DNA from: Bacteroidota bacterium | GTDB taxonomy: Bacteria; Bacteroidota; Bacteroidia; Bacteroidales; Tenuifilaceae | Assembly (NCBI GenBank): GCA_023406715.1 | Contig: JAEXVC010000196.1 | Location: forward strand, 1-9,824 | DNA: 9,824 bases | Direction: 5' to 3' | In this document: piece after piece, positions 6,362-9,824 of the stretch | How positions within the stretch are numbered: the stretch's first letter is position 1 | Layout: each line of letters opens with the position of its first letter | Position numbers and translations under genes: made by a program | Notes under the pieces: model-generated | Database searches by the model: none | Told to the model about the DNA's origin: nothing | The model's input: only the letters and a program-made list of their open reading frames with translations

Positions 6362-6922
6362 ATGAAGAAGAAAGACAAGATATTAGAGGTAATGCTTAGG
6401 CTTATTAAGGAGCAAGGTATTCAGGCAACCCCAATGGCACAAGTTGCCAAGGAAGCAGGTGTTGCTGCGGGAACAATTTACCATCACTTTGCCAGTAAGG
6501 AGCAATTGGTAAATGAACTTTACTTAAAGGTTAAGAAGGAGTTTGGCGATTTGCTTGTGGCAAAGCTGAATATTGATTTGGGCTATAAGGAGAAATTTTG
6601 GGTTTTATGGAAATCGCTTTACTACTACTATACCCAAAACCCATTGGCTTTTAATTTCTCAGCACAACTTGGTCATTCGCCACTGATATCGGACGATATA
6701 AAAGTTCAGGCAAAGCAGTACTATCAACCCATAATTGAATTTTTTGCCGATGGAATCAATACAGGCATACTAAAGCCGATGGATGCATACTTAATTGGTG
6801 AGTTAGTTTACGGAAGTGTTGCATCAACGGTTCAAATGTACTACGAAAACAATAATAGCATCACACTTCAAGTGCTTGAGCAAGCCATTGAGTATTCGTG
6901 GGATGGTATCTCAAATAAGTAA
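6362..6922 (+). CDS. TetR/AcrR-family transcriptional repressor
   Basis: The product is 186 residues, the usual size for the family. The N-terminal DNA-binding domain is clear: KILEVMLRLIKEQGIQATPMAQ leads into the helix-turn-helix VAKEAGVAAGTIYHHFASKEQLV. The C-terminal half is helical, aromatic-rich (YYYYTQ, YYQP) and poorly conserved, as expected of the ligand-binding and dimer domain. I chose the ATG at 6362; a longer frame from TTG at 6332 would place the palindrome at 6335-6354 inside the coding region and adds residues before the normal family start. It is the first gene of an operon with a dehydrogenase and an aldehyde dehydrogenase (21-bp gaps), so it probably represses its own operon until a substrate or related compound binds. 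The inducer is unknown. Confidence 0.92.
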   Translation: MKKKDKILEVMLRLIKEQGIQATPMAQVAKEAGVAAGTIYHHFASKEQLVNELYLKVKKEFGDLLVAKLNIDLGYKEKFWVLWKSLYYYYTQNPLAFNFSAQLGHSPLISDDIKVQAKQYYQPIIEFFADGINTGILKPMDAYLIGELVYGSVASTVQMYYENNNSITLQVLEQAIEYSWDGISNK

Positions 6923-6943
6923 AATCAATAAAAATACAATACT

Positions 6944-7771
6944 ATGAAAAAAACTGTTTTAATAACTGGAACATCGTCGGGAATTGGAAAGAGTACAGCA
7001 CTCTATTTTGCATCGAAAGGATGGAATGTGGCCGCAACAATGCGTACACCCGAAAAGGAAAAAGAACTATCGAAAGTTGATGGTATCAAACTCTTTAAGT
7101 TAGATGTAACCGACCCAATATCGATTCAATCTGCAATTGAAGAATCCATTAATGTGTTTGGCGGAATAGATGTGGTTGTTAACAACGCTGGTTATGGTGG
7201 GGTTGGTGTTTTTGAGGCTGCATCGCAAGAGCAGATTCAGCGTCAATTCGACACAAACGTATTTGGTGTTATGAATGTAACAAGAGCAATTTTGCCATAT
7301 TTTAGGCAGAAGAAAGCAGGAACAATAATTAACGTTACTTCGGTGGGAGGCTTAATAACATTCCCAATTTACAGTGTTTATCACTCAACAAAGTGGGCCG
7401 TTGAAGGTTTTGCAGAGGCATTGCAGTATGAATTACGTCCTTTTAACATCAAAATTAAGAATATTGAGCCTGGAGCAATTAAAACCGATTTTTATGATAG
7501 GTCGCAGGATTTATTTAAAAAAGAAGGTTTAACGGATTACGATAACTATGCAAAAGTTGCATTTACAAACACTCAGAATGCTGGAGTAAATGCACCAGGC
7601 CCAGACGTTGTAGCCAAGAAAATTTATAAAGCGGCGCTGGATAGAAGTTTCAGATTAAGATATCCTGCAGGACCTCAAGCACCAGCATTACTTTTCCTAA
7701 GACGATTATTGCCATTAAATTGGTTTAGAGGCATTGTAAAGCTGGTTGTGGAAAGGGGTTTTAAAGGATAA
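6944..7771 (+). CDS. Short-chain dehydrogenase/reductase (classical SDR)
   Basis: The 275-residue product is a cytoplasmic NAD(P)-dependent oxidoreductase of the classical SDR type. The Rossmann motif TGTSSGIG is at 8-15, Asp54 (LDVTD) contacts adenine, NNAG is at 80-83, the catalytic Ser is 133, and the Tyr-Lys pair is Tyr146/Lys150 (YHSTK). NIEPGAIKTDF near 173-183 is the usual post-catalytic segment. Arg34 straight after the second strand (ATMRTPEK) suggests preference for NADP(H), an inference. The C-terminal tail (about 240-275), rich in Leu, Arg and aromatic residues, resembles that of SDRs acting on hydrophobic alcohols or ketones. It lies 21 bp after tetR and 21 bp before the aldehyde dehydrogenase gene. 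Substrate not predictable from sequence. Confidence 0.93.
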   Translation: MKKTVLITGTSSGIGKSTALYFASKGWNVAATMRTPEKEKELSKVDGIKLFKLDVTDPISIQSAIEESINVFGGIDVVVNNAGYGGVGVFEAASQEQIQRQFDTNVFGVMNVTRAILPYFRQKKAGTIINVTSVGGLITFPIYSVYHSTKWAVEGFAEALQYELRPFNIKIKNIEPGAIKTDFYDRSQDLFKKEGLTDYDNYAKVAFTNTQNAGVNAPGPDVVAKKIYKAALDRSFRLRYPAGPQAPALLFLRRLLPLNWFRGIVKLVVERGFKG

Positions 7772-7792
7772 CTCAATATCAACTTAAAAGTT

Positions 7793-9175
7793 ATGGAAGA
7801 AAAAATAATTAAAGAGGCATTCGAATCGAAACGGGAGTTTTTTGATGCTGGGAATACAAAAAGTTACGAATTTAGGGTTACGCAGCTAAAGGCATTGAAA
7901 AAAGCCATAATGGAAAACGAGAACGAAATTCTTGATGCTCTGTACAAGGATATGCATAAGCCTAAGTTCGAGGCATTCACTAGCGAGATAGGCATAATTT
8001 ACGATGAGATAGATTTTGTGCTTAAGCATCTGAATAAGTGGATGAAGCCGAGGAGAGTATCAACGCCGTTGGTTATTCATCCAAGTCGGTCTAAAATATA
8101 CCATGAGCCATTGGGCGTTGTTCTAATAGTTGGCCCTTGGAATTATCCATTTCAACTACTAATAAACCCATTGGTGGGAGCAATTGCAGCAGGGAACTGT
8201 GCAATACTTAAACCATCTGACAATACTAGGAACACAGCTCAAATTATAGAAAAAATTATATCGAAAATATTCCCGCAAAACTATGTTTCGGTGGTACAGG
8301 GCCCTGGCGCAATGGTTGGACCAATGCTGATAGAGAGGCATGCATTTAATCATATTTTCTTTACGGGTAGTCCCAATGTGGGTAAGCAAATAATGGCCAT
8401 GGCCTCTAAGCACTTAACTCCAGTAACGCTTGAACTTGGTGGCAAAAGTCCTGCAATAGTCCATTCCGATGCCAACCTAAAAGTTTCAGCACAACGGTTA
8501 ATTTGGGCAAAGCTCTTTAACGCTGGACAAACCTGCGTATCGCCAGATTACTTGTTGGTTCACGAGAGTGTAAAGGATGTTTTTGTTGATTTGATGCAGA
8601 AAACTATTGTTCAGTTCATTGGCAACGACCCATCAACTAGCGAGAATTTTACCCATATTGTGAATAGCCGACGATTTAATGTGCTAAAGGAATACCTAAA
8701 GGAGGGTAGAATAGTTCATGGTGGCCGGTTTGATGAAACCAAAAACTATATTGAGCCAACATTGATTGATAATGTGAGTTTTGATGATAAATTGATGCAA
8801 GAGGAAATTTTTGGGCCAATCCTTCCAATTCTAACTTACAGGAATGAGGAGGTTTTGCCAATTATCAGGAAGAACAGGTATCCACTGGCTCTTTACTTAT
8901 TTACAGAGAGTAAAGCCGTTGAAAATTTTATTTTATCCAACGTTGAGTTTGGTGGAGGTTCAATAAACAATGCGCTTGTGCATCTGGTAAATCCAAAATT
9001 ACCATTTGGAGGTATAGGAAATAGCGGAATGGGTAGCTATCATGGAAAGCGCAGCTTCGAAACTATGTCGCATATGAAGAGTGTTATTAAAACATCCACC
9101 ATTATTGACCCAACGCTACGCTATGCTCCTTACAATGAAAGGAAATTCAAACTGGCAAAATTTATATTTAACTAA
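7793..9175 (+). CDS. Aldehyde dehydrogenase, class 3-like (ALDH3 type)
   Basis: This 460-residue enzyme oxidises aldehydes to carboxylic acids with NAD(P)+. All key elements are present: GPWNYPF (114-120, with Asn117), Lys140 in ILKPSD, FTGSPNVGK (190-198), the general base Glu214 in LELGGKSP, the nucleophile Cys248 in FNAGQTCVSPDY, EEIFGPILP (337-345) and PFGGIGNSGMGSYHGKRSFETMSH near the end. The short length (about 460 against about 490-500) and the GPWNYP and YHGKxSFxxMSH motifs point to the ALDH3 group, which commonly handles medium- and long-chain or aromatic aldehydes. It is the last gene of the tetR operon and is followed at once by a terminator. It could remove the aldehyde made by the neighbouring SDR, an inference from context. 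Confidence 0.95.
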   Translation: MEEKIIKEAFESKREFFDAGNTKSYEFRVTQLKALKKAIMENENEILDALYKDMHKPKFEAFTSEIGIIYDEIDFVLKHLNKWMKPRRVSTPLVIHPSRSKIYHEPLGVVLIVGPWNYPFQLLINPLVGAIAAGNCAILKPSDNTRNTAQIIEKIISKIFPQNYVSVVQGPGAMVGPMLIERHAFNHIFFTGSPNVGKQIMAMASKHLTPVTLELGGKSPAIVHSDANLKVSAQRLIWAKLFNAGQTCVSPDYLLVHESVKDVFVDLMQKTIVQFIGNDPSTSENFTHIVNSRRFNVLKEYLKEGRIVHGGRFDETKNYIEPTLIDNVSFDDKLMQEEIFGPILPILTYRNEEVLPIIRKNRYPLALYLFTESKAVENFILSNVEFGGGSINNALVHLVNPKLPFGGIGNSGMGSYHGKRSFETMSHMKSVIKTSTIIDPTLRYAPYNERKFKLAKFIFN

Positions 9176-9180
9176 AAGAG

Positions 9181-9211
9181 AATGATTGGCAAAAGCCAAT
9201 CATTTCTTGTT
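9181..9211 (+). terminator. Intrinsic terminator after the ALDH gene, possibly bidirectional
   Basis: AATGATTGGC (9181-9190) and GCCAATCATT (9195-9204) form a perfect 10-bp stem with an AAAA loop, followed by TCTTGTTTT. It begins 5 bases after the ALDH stop. The convergent LysO-like gene ends 7 bases to its right, so the hairpin may also serve that gene, though the leftward tail (CTCTTTTAG) is a weaker T tract. Confidence 0.85.
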
Positions 9212-9814
9212 TTAAAGCTTTAGTAAAAAGGTAACAATAAACGGAACTAGAATTGTTAGCACAATTCCGTGAACCAGCGATGGAATTGCATACTCCTTAC
9301 CCGATGCATTGGAAATTATTGGTAAAGTCGTATCCATACTAGTTGCTCCACCTGAGCAAATTGGGGCAATTTTACCGAAAATTATAGCAAACATTGGAGC
9401 CATCAGCAATGTAATAATCTCCCTGATAACATTCGCTAACAAGGCTACAACCCCAAGCCACTCGCTATGTAAGTCCTTTATGATTAGACTCGACAAACTG
9501 TAATATCCGTAGCCAGCCCCAACCGCCATTGCCTCCTTTAAGTTAATGCCCTCGAGTAAAGGAATAATAACTATCATTCCAATTGCAGTGCCAATAATGG
9601 TGGTTATTGGAATAAGCAAAATTTTGAAATTCATAGCCTTTATGGCTTGTAGAGCTTTTGGGTCGGAGCCAATACCAATACCAACAAGGAACATCAACAC
9701 GTAAAGCGCATACTGGCTATAGTCTGTTTCCAGCAAAAAACTTGGAGTTATATCGTATGCTCCAATCAGAATTCCCAACGAGAAGAACCCAAGTATAATT
9801 AAACTTCCTTTCAT
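9212..9814 (-). CDS. LysO-type lysine exporter, C-terminal core as a separate protein
   Basis: The 200-residue membrane protein has about six hydrophobic segments (roughly 4-19, 35-50, 63-86, 95-112, 118-147 and 177-198) and matches the main part of the DUF340/LysO (YbjE) family, inner-membrane exporters of L-lysine. Typical stretches are MFLVGIGIGSD, GAGYGYYSLSS and MDTTLPII. E. coli LysO is about 299 residues; the first hundred or so are absent here. As I recall, Glu233 and Asp261 of E. coli LysO are essential for export; Glu132 and Asp161 here sit at nearly the same offsets (101 and 100), so the acidic pair seems kept. In Bacteroidota the N-terminal part is often a separate small gene just upstream, which would lie beyond the window edge. 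A TGA at 9818-9820 is in frame two codons before the ATG, so this start is forced. Transport of lysine is inferred from the family. Confidence 0.85.
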   Translation of the reverse strand: MKGSLIILGFFSLGILIGAYDITPSFLLETDYSQYALYVLMFLVGIGIGSDPKALQAIKAMNFKILLIPITTIIGTAIGMIVIIPLLEGINLKEAMAVGAGYGYYSLSSLIIKDLHSEWLGVVALLANVIREIITLLMAPMFAIIFGKIAPICSGGATSMDTTLPIISNASGKEYAIPSLVHGIVLTILVPFIVTFLLKL

Positions 9815-9824
9815 TGCTCATTTT

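Noticed and set aside
9309..9503. A 64-codon hydrophobic ORF on the plus strand.
   Set aside because: It is the complement of membrane segments of the LysO-like gene.

Overview
The window looks like chromosomal DNA from a member of the Bacteroidota, most likely Bacteroidales or a close relative. The signs are an AT-rich sequence, promoters of the TTTG-N19-TAnnTTTG type, almost no Shine-Dalgarno sequences before start codons, signal peptides ending in Ala-Gln, a lipoprotein whose Cys is followed by Lys-Asp-Asp-Glu-Glu, and a UpxY/NusG-like antiterminator. The phylum call is fairly safe; anything finer is inference. No phage, insertion sequence, CRISPR array, tRNA or rRNA was seen.

Left part (1-2855). 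The 3' end of a upxY-like antiterminator gene runs rightwards and meets, stop codon to stop codon, a leftward two-gene unit. That unit encodes a single-chain retropepsin-like aspartic protease with two DTG motifs and, starting at its stop codon, a secreted protein carrying four tandem glycogen-binding (CBM48/AMPK-type) modules and no recognisable catalytic domain. This pair is the least ordinary part of the window.

Middle part (2856-6232). Divergent from the protease lies a lipoprotein with a transglutaminase-like Cys-His-Asp triad. It is followed by an uncharacterised, probably surface-exposed lipoprotein with its own promoter and terminator. A 230-bp spacer with several small hairpins follows, then two leftward monocistronic genes for exported proteins: an M23 (LytM-type) peptidase with a coiled-coil N-terminus and a small NTF2-like/lumazine-binding-like protein. 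The terminator of the latter abuts the promoter of the former.

Right part (6335-9214). A rightward operon encodes a TetR-family repressor, a short-chain dehydrogenase/reductase and a class-3-like aldehyde dehydrogenase, with 21-bp gaps and a strong hairpin terminator. A 20-bp imperfect palindrome just before the tetR start codon is a good candidate operator for autoregulation of the whole operon. The two enzymes could act in sequence (alcohol to aldehyde to acid), but the substrate is unknown.

Right edge (9212-9814). A leftward gene encodes the C-terminal two thirds of a LysO-type lysine exporter as a separate protein; the missing N-terminal part probably lies just beyond the window. Most genes here are recognisable members of known families. 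The candidates for something little described are the protease/CBM48 pair and the downstream-less upxY gene.
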